44,251 nucleotides of DNA from an uncultured Erwinia sp. (GCA_946221915.1 CAMIKG010000042.1:1-44251); one strand, 5' to 3'. Positions 34,479 to 43,332 are shown, numbered from the stretch's first letter. The notes: generated by a model not told the origin, from the letters alone. Numbers and translations: made by a program.

Positions 34479-35126
34479 TTATGGCAGGTTGCCGCTTAGC
34501 AGATTCACCACAACCTGCTTTGCCGAGGCCAGATGCTGAATGGTCGCCTCGCGCGCTTTCTCTGGATCTTTCAATCTGAATGCCTGCAGAATTGTTTCAT
34601 GCTCCCGTTGAAATTTACGGGTATCCGCGAGCAGTTTTAGCTGTATGTTTTCGTACCGTTCAATTTGCCGGCAGAGATCGTTGATAAGCCCGGTTTGGCG
34701 TCCGTTCCTGCTGCCGCTATACAGCAGGTTGTGAAACTCACGATTCAGCTCGCCCTGCTTTTGCGGCGAGGTGGCTTCACCCAGCAAGTGATGAATGAGT
34801 TCTGCCCTGGCCAGCGTTTCTTCATCGAGATGCTGCACGGCATGCCATGCAGCATCGCCTTCCAGCAGAGCACGCAGATCATAAATTTCACCGATATCGT
34901 CGACGGTGAGCTGGCTGACGATTGCGCCGCGGTTTTTGTAAATCCGCACTAACCCTTCTCGTTCAAGCTGCTGCAGCGCTTCCCGCAGCGGTATTCTGCT
35001 GACCGCAAACTGGCTGGCCAGCTCCCGTTCAACCAGCCTCGTGCCATCAGGAAGCGACCCAGCGTTAATCATGTTACGCAGCAAGATCGCCAGGCCATCT
35101 GCCGTCGTTTGATTCTCGGGGATCAT
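34479..35126 (-). CDS. GntR-family regulator, FCD (FadR-type) subfamily
   Basis: A 215-residue regulator. The winged HTH (residues 8-72) contains LVERELASQFAVSRIPLREALQQLEREGLVRI, and the C-terminal all-helical FCD domain has DLRALLEGDAAWHA and the metal-type His residues in EFHNLL and REHETIL. It has a strong ribosome site (AAAGGAG). It is divergent from the OsmC-family gene across a perfect palindrome that fits FCD-type operators, so it probably controls itself and that gene. The effector, likely a small organic acid, is unknown. Confidence 0.9.
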   Translation of the reverse strand: MIPENQTTADGLAILLRNMINAGSLPDGTRLVERELASQFAVSRIPLREALQQLEREGLVRIYKNRGAIVSQLTVDDIGEIYDLRALLEGDAAWHAVQHLDEETLARAELIHHLLGEATSPQKQGELNREFHNLLYSGSRNGRQTGLINDLCRQIERYENIQLKLLADTRKFQREHETILQAFRLKDPEKAREATIQHLASAKQVVVNLLSGNLP

Positions 35127-35148
35127 AAAATTCTCCTTTGATATTTGG

Positions 35149-35164
35149 TATAATGGTATACCAT
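35149..35164 (+). promoter_or_regulatory. Operator palindrome overlapping a -10
   Basis: ATGGTATACCAT (35153-35164) is a perfect palindrome with the GGT...ACC core of FadR-type operators. It overlaps TATAAT (35149-35154), a -10 for the OsmC-family gene, and lies just upstream of the GntR gene start on the other strand. Confidence 0.65.
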
Positions 35165-35241
35165 TTGAAGTGTTTCATCCAGAGATCATCATTTTTGACC
35201 TCGCAGACAAGCTGGCATCATCGTGAATGGAGAAAACTGTC

Positions 35242-35658
35242 ATGGTGCAACGTGAACATCGCTATCAGGTTATCGTGAAGTGGACGGGTAACAAAGGCAA
35301 AGGAACGGCGTCGTATAAGGCTTATAGCCGTAATTTCGCTATCTCTTCCGGCGTAAAACCAGTCATAGAAGGTTCCTCCGATCCCGCTTTTTTAGGCGAC
35401 CCGGCGCGATGGAATCCGGAAGAGCTGCTGTTAGCATCAGCTTGCGCCTGCCATAAACTCTGGTATTTGCACCTGTGCGCTGAGGCGGGCATTTGCGTTG
35501 AGTCCTACCAGGATCAGGCGGAGGGGACGATGGTCGAAGGAGAGAACGGCCGGTTTACTGAAATCGTACTGAAACCGCAAATTCGTATTCGTGCTGGCGA
35601 CGATGCCGGGCTGGCGAGGCAGTTACACCATAAAGCACATGAATTATGTCTCGCTTAA
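35242..35658 (+). CDS. OsmC-family protein
   Basis: A 138-residue OsmC/Ohr-fold protein. The sequence YQVIVKWTGNKGKGTASYKA, then SSDPAFLGDPARWNPEELLL, then ASACACHKLWYLHLCAEAGI is typical of an OsmC branch; cysteines at about 68, 70, 79 and 85 could form the redox pair. The family reduces organic hydroperoxides. The frame opens at 35227, but the ATG at 35242 is chosen because GGAG lies 9 bases before it and relatives begin at this point. It is divergent from the GntR gene and may be under its control. Confidence 0.85.
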   Translation: MVQREHRYQVIVKWTGNKGKGTASYKAYSRNFAISSGVKPVIEGSSDPAFLGDPARWNPEELLLASACACHKLWYLHLCAEAGICVESYQDQAEGTMVEGENGRFTEIVLKPQIRIRAGDDAGLARQLHHKAHELCLA

Positions 35659-35720
35659 TTTTCCGGTTGTGTGTGACCCAGAGGTCGATCACGCAGAACA
35701 GGATTAGCCTGCGGTAAAGT

Positions 35721-35762
35721 CTGGCGGTAATGTCTTTGCACTACGTAAAATGTTACCGCCAG
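35721..35762. repeat. Inverted repeat between the OsmC and aldolase genes
   Basis: CTGGCGGTAA (35721-35730) and TTACCGCCAG (35753-35762) are perfect 10-base arms 22 bases apart, in the gap between the convergent OsmC and aldolase genes. No U-run follows on either strand. It may be a protein site or a weak bidirectional terminator. Confidence 0.5.
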
Positions 35763-35785
35763 CGTATGTTCAGCGTAGCCAGCCA

Positions 35786-36676
35786 TTAGCGGGCAAATAG
35801 CTGATCCAGCGCCGCCAGCTGCGCTTTGGTCAGCTGACCGCCATAATTGCGTGAGGTGGCGCGCATATAATCATATTGCTGCGCCACCGCGCTTTTAATC
35901 GTGGTAACAAAATCATCGCCAATGCTGTAAATCGCCATTAAATGGCCAATACGCTGCTGGAGCTGCGTCAGCTGTGCTAAATCCTGCGCGCGCCATGCCT
36001 GCATCGCCTGCGCGAACAGCTCCGGCACCAGGTTGTTCAGGCCGCAAATCACCCCGGCGCCACCGGCCAGCAGATTGGGCAGCAGGTATTCATCGTAGCC
36101 GGACAGCACGGCAAAATCCGCGCGTACCTTTTGCGTTTCCTTAATCAGCTGACGGTTATGCGACAGACAATCCACCGTATCTTTAATGCCGACAAACTTT
36201 GGTAATTCCGCCGCCAGTTCCGCGACCAGTGCGGGATTTAGATCGCAGCCGGTACGCGCCGGAAAGTTATAGGCGAACCACTTGCCCGGCAAACGCTGAT
36301 CCAGTTCGCGGTAGTAGCTGAGCAGTTGTTTGTGTGTCTGACCATAGTAGTAAGGCGGTAACACCATCACGGCATCATAGCCTGCCAGCTCGGCCTGTTC
36401 CGCCAGCTGTTGCATATCCGCCATGCTGTTGGCGGAAACATTCGCGATTACAGGTAATGTTGACATTGCTCGTGCTTCGCGAATCAATAACAGGCGCTCC
36501 TGTTGTGTCAGTGAGGCGAATTCACCAATGCTGCCCATCAACAGCAAGGCATCAATACCGGAACTGGTCAGGCGGGCAAAGTGTTGCTGCAGGGCGGGCA
36601 GATCCAGCTTTCCCTGACTGTCAAACGGGGTGACGGAAGGGCACCAGACGCCATGAAAGGCCGATTCTGTTTGCAT
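35786..36676 (-). CDS. DapA/NanA-family class I aldolase or dehydratase
   Basis: A 296-residue TIM-barrel enzyme of the dihydrodipicolinate synthase/N-acetylneuraminate lyase family. The substrate-acid loop is GSIGEF (about 48-53; GTTGE in DapA), the Tyr is in FAYNFPARTG (about 133-142) and the Schiff-base Lys in GIKDT (about 163-167). True dapA is an essential gene elsewhere, and the loop differs, so this is a catabolic relative, perhaps a 2-keto-3-deoxy acid aldolase. It could act after the glucarate dehydratase 5 kb away, but no shared control is visible. Confidence 0.8.
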   Translation of the reverse strand: MQTESAFHGVWCPSVTPFDSQGKLDLPALQQHFARLTSSGIDALLLMGSIGEFASLTQQERLLLIREARAMSTLPVIANVSANSMADMQQLAEQAELAGYDAVMVLPPYYYGQTHKQLLSYYRELDQRLPGKWFAYNFPARTGCDLNPALVAELAAELPKFVGIKDTVDCLSHNRQLIKETQKVRADFAVLSGYDEYLLPNLLAGGAGVICGLNNLVPELFAQAMQAWRAQDLAQLTQLQQRIGHLMAIYSIGDDFVTTIKSAVAQQYDYMRATSRNYGGQLTKAQLAALDQLFAR

Positions 36677-36805
36677 CGTATTCTCCTGATGATCATTTTA
36701 TGAAAATGAAACGATGTTTTAACTTAATCCTGAATGCTGCCCGCTGCCATACTCAAAGGAGTGATAACCCGACCTGCTTCTCATTTTTAATTCGTTGAGG
36801 TGTGG

Positions 36806-37582
36806 ATGAAAGAGTGGAATCCTGAGCTTTACCGCCAGTTCGAGGCGGAAAGAACCCGTCCGGCGCAGGAATTACTGGCGCGCATCCCGCCGCTGGCAGT
36901 GCAGCACGTCACCGATCTCGGTTGCGGCCCGGGCAACAGCACTGAATTGCTGTGGCAGGCATGGCCACAGGCGCATATCACCGGTCTGGATAATTCGCTG
37001 ACGCTGCTGGAACAGGCGCAGCTGCGTCTGCCGGAGTGTGATTTTATCAGCGCGGATATCCGCAACTGGCAGGCTGCTGCGCCGCAGGAGGTGATTTTCG
37101 CTAATGCCTCTTTACAGTGGCTGGGCGACCATCCGCAGCTGTTGCCGCATCTGGTGGCACAGCTGGCGGACAACGGCGTGCTGGCGATTCAGATGCCCGA
37201 TAATCTCGACCAGCCATCCCATCGCCTGATGCGTGAAGTCGCTGCCGCGCCGCCGTGGCGTGAGAAAATTAGCGCGCAGGCGGCCGAACGTAAAAAACTG
37301 CTCACTGCCGAACACTACTATGATGTGCTGGCCGGGGCGGGATGCCGTGTCGATATCTGGCGCACCACCTATTATCACCTGATGCCCGATGCGGCGGCGA
37401 TTGTCGACTGGCTGCGCGCCACCGGGCTGCGCCCCTTCCTTGCGCCACTGGATGAGCATCAGCAGCAGGCATTCCTGCAGGATTATCTGGCGGCCATCCG
37501 CGAGGCATATCAACCGCAGGTTGACGGTCAGATACTGCTGGCATTCCCGCGCCTGTTTATGGTGGCGCAAAAAGGCCGGTAA
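36806..37582 (+). CDS. tam: Trans-aconitate 2-methyltransferase
   Basis: A 258-residue SAM-dependent methyltransferase close to E. coli Tam. It starts MKEWNPELYRQFEAERTRPA, has SAM motif I DLGCGPGNSTELL (about 38-50), then ADIRNWQ, FANASLQWLGDH and DIWRTTYYHLMP, all as in Tam. It esterifies trans-aconitate, an inhibitor of aconitase that forms from cis-aconitate. The frame opens at GTG 36800, but the ATG at 36806, 5 bases after GAGG, matches the family start. Confidence 0.93.
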   Translation: MKEWNPELYRQFEAERTRPAQELLARIPPLAVQHVTDLGCGPGNSTELLWQAWPQAHITGLDNSLTLLEQAQLRLPECDFISADIRNWQAAAPQEVIFANASLQWLGDHPQLLPHLVAQLADNGVLAIQMPDNLDQPSHRLMREVAAAPPWREKISAQAAERKKLLTAEHYYDVLAGAGCRVDIWRTTYYHLMPDAAAIVDWLRATGLRPFLAPLDEHQQQAFLQDYLAAIREAYQPQVDGQILLAFPRLFMVAQKGR

Positions 37583-37653
37583 CGCTTGTTTTCCGGCTTG
37601 CCGCCTCCATCTTCTGATCCTCGACACAGTGCGCAAAATGGCTATTTAGTCTG

Positions 37654-37691
37654 GCGCCGCAGGCAAAAGTGCTACGCCTGCGGCGCTATTT
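37654..37691 (+). terminator. Hairpin between tam and pncC
   Basis: GCGCCGCAGGC and GCCTGCGGCGC form an 11-bp stem with an 11-base loop and a short T-rich tail (TATTTGTT). It probably ends tam transcription. Confidence 0.55.
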
Positions 37692-37732
37692 GTTGCTACC
37701 GTGGCAGCCTGGTTACAGCTGGGAACAGGGAT

Positions 37733-38227
37733 ATGACAGACGAGCAACTCAATCAACTCAGCGCCGCGATTGGCGCGCACTTACAGCGTCTTCAGGCGAC
37801 AGTGACCGCGGCGGAATCCTGCACTGGCGGCTGGATCAGCAAGGTGATTACCGATATCGCCGGCAGCTCCGCCTGGTTTGAGCGCGGTTTTGTCACCTAC
37901 AGTAACGACGCCAAACAGCAGCTTATCGGCGTCAGTGTGGACTCACTGGAACAGTGGGGCGCGGTCAGTGAGCAGGTGGTGCGTGAGATGGCGCAGGGGG
38001 CACTGCAGGCAGCACAGGCGGATTTTGCACTGGCGGTCAGCGGCATTGCGGGGCCAGGTGGTGGCAGCGATGACAAACCTGTCGGAACGGTCTGGTTTGG
38101 CTTTGCCACAAAGCCGGGTGTGGTGCAGGCGCGGCGGCAGGTTTTTGCGGGCGACCGTGACGCGGTGCGGCGTCAGGCGACGGCGTATGCGCTGCAAACG
38201 CTGCATGACGAATTTCTCAAAAATTAA
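37733..38227 (+). CDS. pncC: Nicotinamide mononucleotide amidohydrolase PncC (CinA C-terminal type)
   Basis: A 164-residue stand-alone CinA C-terminal domain, matching E. coli PncC (165 residues). It removes the amide of NMN to recycle NAD precursors. The motif TAAESCTGGWISKVITDIAG (about 22-41) and SGIAGPGGGSDDKPVGTVWFG (about 103-123) are diagnostic. The frame is open from 37586, but the upstream part is unlike the family; ATG 37733 with AGGG before it gives the usual length. It directly precedes recA, as in other enterics. Confidence 0.94.
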   Translation: MTDEQLNQLSAAIGAHLQRLQATVTAAESCTGGWISKVITDIAGSSAWFERGFVTYSNDAKQQLIGVSVDSLEQWGAVSEQVVREMAQGALQAAQADFALAVSGIAGPGGGSDDKPVGTVWFGFATKPGVVQARRQVFAGDRDAVRRQATAYALQTLHDEFLKN

Positions 38228-38228
38228 C

Positions 38229-38256
38229 TTGATACTGTATGGTCATACAGTATAAT
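38229..38256 (+). promoter_or_regulatory. recA promoter with SOS (LexA) box
   Basis: TTGATA (38229-38234) and TATAAT (38251-38256) are 16 bases apart, and TACTGTATGGTCATACAGTA (38233-38252) between them is a consensus LexA box. The layout matches E. coli recA, so LexA repression and SOS induction are expected. Confidence 0.95.
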
Positions 38257-38322
38257 CACTGGCATTGGAATTACAGCGAAGCAACCTTGAGTGTGCTTTA
38301 TCCTGCATGATTAGGAGTGGAA

Positions 38323-39387
38323 ATGGCTATTGACGAAAACAAGCAAAAAGCACTGGCAGCCGCTTTAGGCCAGATTGAGAAGCAATTCGGTAAAGGCTCC
38401 ATCATGCGCCTGGGTGAAGACCGCTCAATGGACGTGGAAACGATCTCTACCGGTTCGCTGTCACTGGATATCGCACTGGGTGCTGGCGGCTTGCCAATGG
38501 GCCGTATCGTTGAGATTTATGGTCCGGAATCTTCCGGTAAAACCACCCTGACGCTGCAGGTTATCGCTGCGGCGCAACGTAAGGGTAAAACCTGTGCCTT
38601 TATCGACGCCGAGCATGCGCTGGACCCGGTCTACGCCAAGAAGCTGGGCGTGGATATCGACAACCTGCTCTGCTCTCAGCCAGATACCGGTGAGCAGGCG
38701 CTGGAAATCTGTGACGCGCTGGCGCGTTCCGGCGCAGTTGATGTGATCATCGTCGACTCCGTAGCGGCGCTGACGCCGAAAGCGGAAATCGAAGGCGAAA
38801 TCGGTGACTCTCACATGGGCCTTGCGGCGCGTATGATGAGCCAGGCGATGCGTAAACTGGCGGGTAACCTGAAGCAATCCAACACCCTGCTGATCTTTAT
38901 CAACCAGATCCGTATGAAGATCGGTGTGATGTTTGGTAACCCGGAAACCACCACCGGTGGTAACGCGCTGAAATTCTACGCCTCTGTGCGCCTGGATATC
39001 CGTCGTATTGGCGCGATTAAAGAGGGCGACAATGTGGTCGGCAGTGAGACCCGCGTGAAAGTGGTGAAAAACAAGATTGCTGCGCCATTTAAACAGGCTG
39101 AATTCCAGATCATGTACGGCGAAGGTATCAACTTCTACGGTGAGCTGGTGGATCTCGGCGTGAAGCATAAGCTGATCGAAAAAGCGGGCGCCTGGTACAG
39201 CTACAATGGTGACAAGATTGGCCAGGGTAAATCTAACGCCAGCAACTGGCTGAAAGAGAATCCGGCAGCGGCCAGCGAGATCGAACAGAAACTGCGTGAC
39301 ATGCTGCTTAACAGTGCCAATGATAAAGCAGACTTTTCCGTTGATGATGCTGAAAACGAAGCGAGCGAAACGAACGAAGATTTCTGA
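38323..39387 (+). CDS. recA: Recombinase RecA
   Basis: A 354-residue recombinase (E. coli 353). It forms filaments on single-stranded DNA, performs strand exchange and triggers LexA cleavage. Walker A GPESSGKT is at residues 67-74, Walker B is VDVIIVDSVAALTP, loop L1 is in EIGDSHMGLAARMMSQAMRK and loop L2 is MKIGVMFGNPETTTGGNALK. The acidic C-terminal tail ends SVDDAENEASETNEDF. The start is ATG 38323 behind AGGAG; a GTG two codons upstream in frame is unlikely. Confidence 0.99.
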   Translation: MAIDENKQKALAAALGQIEKQFGKGSIMRLGEDRSMDVETISTGSLSLDIALGAGGLPMGRIVEIYGPESSGKTTLTLQVIAAAQRKGKTCAFIDAEHALDPVYAKKLGVDIDNLLCSQPDTGEQALEICDALARSGAVDVIIVDSVAALTPKAEIEGEIGDSHMGLAARMMSQAMRKLAGNLKQSNTLLIFINQIRMKIGVMFGNPETTTGGNALKFYASVRLDIRRIGAIKEGDNVVGSETRVKVVKNKIAAPFKQAEFQIMYGEGINFYGELVDLGVKHKLIEKAGAWYSYNGDKIGQGKSNASNWLKENPAAASEIEQKLRDMLLNSANDKADFSVDDAENEASETNEDF

Positions 39388-39441
39388 TTTCACTAAGCAG
39401 TGATCTCACGCCAGCGGAGTCTCTTTCCGTTGTGAACTCCG

Positions 39442-39470
39442 GGGCGGCATTGATGCCGCCCTGTTTATTT
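39442..39470 (+). terminator. Terminator after recA
   Basis: GGGCGGCA and TGCCGCCC form an 8-bp stem with loop TTGA, followed by TGTTTATTT. It lies between recA and recX; in E. coli a similar site lets only some transcripts read through into recX. Confidence 0.8.
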
Positions 39471-39616
39471 GGCGCGAACCCTTGCGTCACACGCCGGGCA
39501 ACATCTTATGGCTCAGGCAGATACCCGCAACCTTCCTGCTTTGTTTTCCCACTCTCTTTGTATCTGCTGCCATTTCCCGTTACGATCCGCCTCCGGCTTA
39601 TTTATTTTGGAGCACT

Positions 39617-40126
39617 ATGTCTGACACTACTGCTGGCCGCAGTCACTATGCCCGTTTACTGGATCGCGCGATGCGTATTTTATCGCTGCGTGACCACAGC
39701 GAAGCAGAGTTTCGGCAAAAACTGACGCTTGCTGAACAACGCGCCGCGCATTTCCGTCAGGAAGCGCCGCCGGAAATCAGCGAAGAGGATGTGGAAAGGG
39801 TGGTGGCGTGGTGTTACCAGCATAGCTATCTGGATGATGCCCGCTTTGCACAACATTTTGTCGCCAGTCGTGGGCGCAAAGGCTACGGCCCGCAACGCAT
39901 TCGTATGGAACTGGGGCAAAAGGGCATTGATCGTACGCTGGCGGAAAACGCGCTGGCCGCGACGGAAATCGACTGGGCAGCGCAGGCTTTTAGCGTGGCT
40001 GAACGAAAATTCGGTTTGCCGTTGCCGACAGAATGGAAGGAAAAAGCCAAAGTGCAGCGTTTTTTGCTGGCGAAGGGCTTCTTTATGGAAGATATTCAGG
40101 CTGTTTTCAGAAATTTTGACAATTGA
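39617..40126 (+). CDS. recX: RecA regulator RecX
   Basis: A 169-residue protein (E. coli RecX 166) that caps RecA filaments and limits recombination. It is made of three-helix repeats, visible as AMRILSLRDHSEAEFRQKL, then WCYQHSYLDDARFAQHFVAS, RGRKGYGPQRIRMELGQKGI and RFLLAKGFFMEDIQAVF. The frame opens at 39482, but ATG 39617 with GGAG just upstream gives the family N-terminus. It lies 230 bases after recA and is probably expressed mainly by read-through. Confidence 0.93.
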   Translation: MSDTTAGRSHYARLLDRAMRILSLRDHSEAEFRQKLTLAEQRAAHFRQEAPPEISEEDVERVVAWCYQHSYLDDARFAQHFVASRGRKGYGPQRIRMELGQKGIDRTLAENALAATEIDWAAQAFSVAERKFGLPLPTEWKEKAKVQRFLLAKGFFMEDIQAVFRNFDN

Positions 40127-40182
40127 CCTTCGATGGGATTTTACTTCGTACTGAAGAAAATTTATCTTATTCCCACTTTTTG

Positions 40183-40235
40183 TTCGTGTACCCCGGTACG
40201 CGGGATGGAATGTCCGCGTTTATCAGGTACACGAA
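40183..40235 (+). promoter_or_regulatory. Nested palindrome in the alaS leader
   Basis: TTCGTGTACC (40183-40192) and GGTACACGAA (40226-40235) are perfect 10-base arms that enclose a second repeat CGCGG/CCGCG (40199-40218). They end 29 bases before the alaS ATG. E. coli AlaRS represses its own gene by binding a palindrome at the transcription start, so this is a likely autoregulatory site. A TTGACA at 40116-40121 may be part of a promoter. Confidence 0.6.
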
Positions 40236-40264
40236 ACGTTCGTTAGCGTGATTCCAGGATAATT

Positions 40265-42892
40265 ATGAGCAAGAGCACTGCTGAGATCCGTCAGGCGTTT
40301 CTCGACTTTTTCCATAGTAAGGGACATCAGGTTGTAGCCAGTAGCTCCCTCGTGCCCCATAACGACCCGACGTTGCTGTTTACTAACGCCGGGATGAACC
40401 AGTTTAAAGACGTTTTCCTCGGGCAGGACAAACGCAACTACTCGCGTGCGACCACGGCACAGCGCTGCGTGCGCGCCGGTGGTAAGCATAACGACCTGGA
40501 AAACGTCGGCTATACCGCGCGTCACCACACCTTCTTTGAAATGCTGGGCAACTTCAGCTTCGGTGACTATTTCAAAAATGATGCGATTGCCTACGCCTGG
40601 GAACTGCTGACCGGTGCTCAGTGGTTTAACCTGCCGAAAGATCGTTTGTGGGTCACCGTCTATGAGACCGATGACGAAGCTTACGCGATCTGGGAAAAAG
40701 AGATCGGTATTCCGCGCGAACGTATTATTCGTATTGGCGACAACAAGGGCGGTGCTTACGCGTCAGATAACTTCTGGCAGATGGGCGATACCGGTCCTTG
40801 CGGCCCATGTACCGAAATTTTCTACGACCACGGTGACCACATCTGGGGTGGCCCGCCAGGCTCACCAGAAGAAGATGGCGATCGCTATATCGAAATCTGG
40901 AACATCGTCTTCATGCAGTTCAACCGCCAGGCGGACGGCACCATGCTGCCACTGCCAAAACCGTCGGTTGATACCGGTATGGGCCTGGAACGTGTTGCCG
41001 CCGTGCTGCAGCATGTGAACTCCAATTACGAAATCGATCTGTTTGCCAATCTGATTAAATCCGTGGCGCAGGTGACTGGCGCCACTGACCTCAGCAACAA
41101 ATCGCTGCGTGTGATTGCCGACCATATTCGTTCGTGTGCTTTCCTGATTGCTGACGGGGTGATCCCGTCCAACGAAAACCGTGGCTATGTGCTGCGCCGT
41201 ATTATTCGTCGCGCAGTGCGTCACGGCAACATGCTGGGCGCCACGGAAACCTTCTTCTGGAAACTGGTCGCACCGCTGATTGAGGTGATGGGCAGCGCAG
41301 GCGAAGAGCTGAAAAAGCAGCAGTCGCAGGTTGAGCAGGTACTGAAAACCGAAGAAGAGCAGTTTGCCAAAACGCTGGAGCGTGGTCTGGCACTGCTGGA
41401 TGACGAACTGGCGAAGCTGCAGGGTGATACGCTGGATGGCGAAACCGTGTTCCGCCTGTATGACACCTTCGGCTTCCCGGTGGACTTAACCGCAGACGTC
41501 TGCCGTGAGCGTAATCTGAAAATTGATGAAGCTGGTTTTGAGCAGGCGATGGAGCAGCAGCGTCAGCGCGCGCGCGATGCCAGCGGCTTCGGCACTGATT
41601 ATAACAACGTTATTCGCATTGACTCCGCATCCGCCTTTAAAGGCTATGACCAGCTGGCGCTGAACGCGACCGTGAAGGCGATCTTTGTCGCCGGTCAGCA
41701 GGCTGAGCAGATTACTGCCGGTCAGGAAGGCGTGATTGTGCTGGATGAAACGCCATTTTATGGCGAGTCTGGTGGTCAGGTCGGCGATACCGGTGCGCTG
41801 AAAGTCGGCAACGCCGAGTTCACCGTCACGGATACGCAGAAGTATGGACAGGCGATTGGTCATATTGGCCAGCTGGCGTCAGGTCAGCTGCGGGTTGGCG
41901 ACCGTGTTGATGCGCAGGTGGATACCGCACGCCGTGCACGTATTCGTCTGAATCACTCTGCGACTCACTTGCTGCACGCTGCACTGCGTCAGGTGCTGGG
42001 CGAGCATGTGGGACAGAAAGGCTCGCTGGTAAACGATAAGTACCTGCGTTTTGACTTCTCGCATTTCGAAGCGATGAAGCCAGAGCAGATTCGTCAGGTG
42101 GAAGAGATCGTCAATACTCAGATCCGCCACAACCTGGCGATTGAAACCAACATCATGGAACTGGAAGCAGCGAAAGCGAAGGGCGCGATGGCGCTGTTCG
42201 GCGAGAAGTATGACGACCACGTGCGTGTGTTAAGCATGGGCGACTTCTCTACTGAGCTGTGTGGCGGTACCCATGCCAGCCGTACCGGTGATATTGGTCT
42301 GTTCCGCATTCTGTCTGAATCGGGTACTGCGGCCGGCGTTCGCCGTGTCGAAGCGGTCACCGGTGAAGGCGCACTGGCGCAGGTCTATGCACAGAGCGAA
42401 CAGCTGCAGGATATCGCGCAGCTGGTGAAGGCGAATAACAGCAATCTGAACGAGAAAGTGCGTTCGGTGATTGAGCATGTTCGGGTGCTGGAAAAAGAGC
42501 TCCAGCAGCTGAAAGATCAACAGGCCGCGCAGGAGAGTGCTTCTCTGAGCAGTAAGGCTGTTGAAGTGAAAGGAACGAAATTGCTGGTCAGTGAACTCAG
42601 CAATGTAGAACCTAAAATGCTGCGTACCATGGTTGACGATCTGAAAAATCAGCTTGGTTCGGCAATCATTGTGCTGGCGACAGTGGCAGACGGTAAAGTA
42701 TCCCTGATTGCCGGGGTGACGAAAGACCTTACTGACCGGGTGAAAGCTGGAGAGCTGGTAGGTGAGCTGGCTCAGCAGGTTGGCGGTAAGGGCGGCGGAC
42801 GTCCTGATATGGCTCAGGCGGGCGGCACAGACGCACAGGCACTGCCTGCTGCGCTGGCTGGCGTTGAGTCGTGGGTCGCTGCAAAACTGTAA
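40265..42892 (+). CDS. alaS: Alanyl-tRNA synthetase
   Basis: An 875-residue class II synthetase (E. coli 876). The catalytic core occupies about residues 1-440 (SSLVPHNDPTLLFTNAGMNQ, RHHTFFEMLGNFSFGDYF, GMGLERVAAVLQ). The editing domain has the zinc-type motif HSATHLLHAALR and CGGTHASRTGDIG, which clears Ser- and Gly-tRNA-Ala. A coiled-coil stretch (about 720-760) joins the C-Ala domain, with GGKGGGRPDMAQAGG near the end. The gene is followed by a strong terminator. Confidence 0.99.
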   Translation: MSKSTAEIRQAFLDFFHSKGHQVVASSSLVPHNDPTLLFTNAGMNQFKDVFLGQDKRNYSRATTAQRCVRAGGKHNDLENVGYTARHHTFFEMLGNFSFGDYFKNDAIAYAWELLTGAQWFNLPKDRLWVTVYETDDEAYAIWEKEIGIPRERIIRIGDNKGGAYASDNFWQMGDTGPCGPCTEIFYDHGDHIWGGPPGSPEEDGDRYIEIWNIVFMQFNRQADGTMLPLPKPSVDTGMGLERVAAVLQHVNSNYEIDLFANLIKSVAQVTGATDLSNKSLRVIADHIRSCAFLIADGVIPSNENRGYVLRRIIRRAVRHGNMLGATETFFWKLVAPLIEVMGSAGEELKKQQSQVEQVLKTEEEQFAKTLERGLALLDDELAKLQGDTLDGETVFRLYDTFGFPVDLTADVCRERNLKIDEAGFEQAMEQQRQRARDASGFGTDYNNVIRIDSASAFKGYDQLALNATVKAIFVAGQQAEQITAGQEGVIVLDETPFYGESGGQVGDTGALKVGNAEFTVTDTQKYGQAIGHIGQLASGQLRVGDRVDAQVDTARRARIRLNHSATHLLHAALRQVLGEHVGQKGSLVNDKYLRFDFSHFEAMKPEQIRQVEEIVNTQIRHNLAIETNIMELEAAKAKGAMALFGEKYDDHVRVLSMGDFSTELCGGTHASRTGDIGLFRILSESGTAAGVRRVEAVTGEGALAQVYAQSEQLQDIAQLVKANNSNLNEKVRSVIEHVRVLEKELQQLKDQQAAQESASLSSKAVEVKGTKLLVSELSNVEPKMLRTMVDDLKNQLGSAIIVLATVADGKVSLIAGVTKDLTDRVKAGELVGELAQQVGGKGGGRPDMAQAGGTDAQALPAALAGVESWVAAKL

Positions 42893-42916
42893 CGATAAGA
42901 AATGCATTGCAGGGAT

Positions 42917-42947
42917 AGCGCCAGGGCGGAGCCGCCCGGCGCTTTTT
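42917..42947 (+). terminator. Terminator of alaS
   Basis: AGCGCC and GGGCGG pair with CCGCCC and GGCGCT, with one bulged A, forming a long GC-rich stem followed by TTTTT, 25 bases after the alaS stop. Confidence 0.9.
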
Positions 42948-43139
42948 CAAGTGATGCGCACCCTGTAATCATAAAGTCAGGTTGATGTAGTGTATTTCGG
43001 CTAAACTAACTATCAGCAGAATGTATTGGCATGATGATGTGCATTAATGTATTTGTCATAGCCTGGGTTCAGCGTTATATGATGGATAATGCCGGGCGCT
43101 TCACAAACCCGACTCTTTTAATCTTTCAAGGAGCAAAGA

Positions 43140-43325
43140 ATGCTAATTCTAACTCGTCGAGTTGGTGAAACCCTCATGATCGGTGATGAGGTGACTGTAA
43201 CGGTGCTGGGAGTAAAAGGTAACCAGGTACGCATCGGTGTAAACGCCCCTAAAGAAGTTTCGGTACATCGCGAAGAGATTTATCAGCGCATTCAGGCCGA
43301 AAAAACTCAGCCTTCGAGTTACTAA
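43140..43325 (+). CDS. csrA: Carbon storage regulator CsrA
   Basis: A 61-residue RNA-binding dimer, the same length as E. coli CsrA and differing only near the C-terminus (EKTQPSSY). It binds GGA-containing leaders and controls glycogen, biofilm, motility and virulence. The RNA-contact residues are in MLILTRRVGE at the N-terminus and VSVHREEIYQRI in the C-terminal half. The ribosome site AAGGAG is strong and itself contains a GGA, as needed for CsrA autoregulation. Confidence 0.98.
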   Translation: MLILTRRVGETLMIGDEVTVTVLGVKGNQVRIGVNAPKEVSVHREEIYQRIQAEKTQPSSY

Positions 43326-43332
43326 CGGATCC

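Noticed and set aside
38461..39393. 310-codon open frame antisense to recA
   Set aside because: It mirrors recA codon by codon, has no ribosome site and no family motif; long antisense frames are common opposite GC-rich conserved genes.
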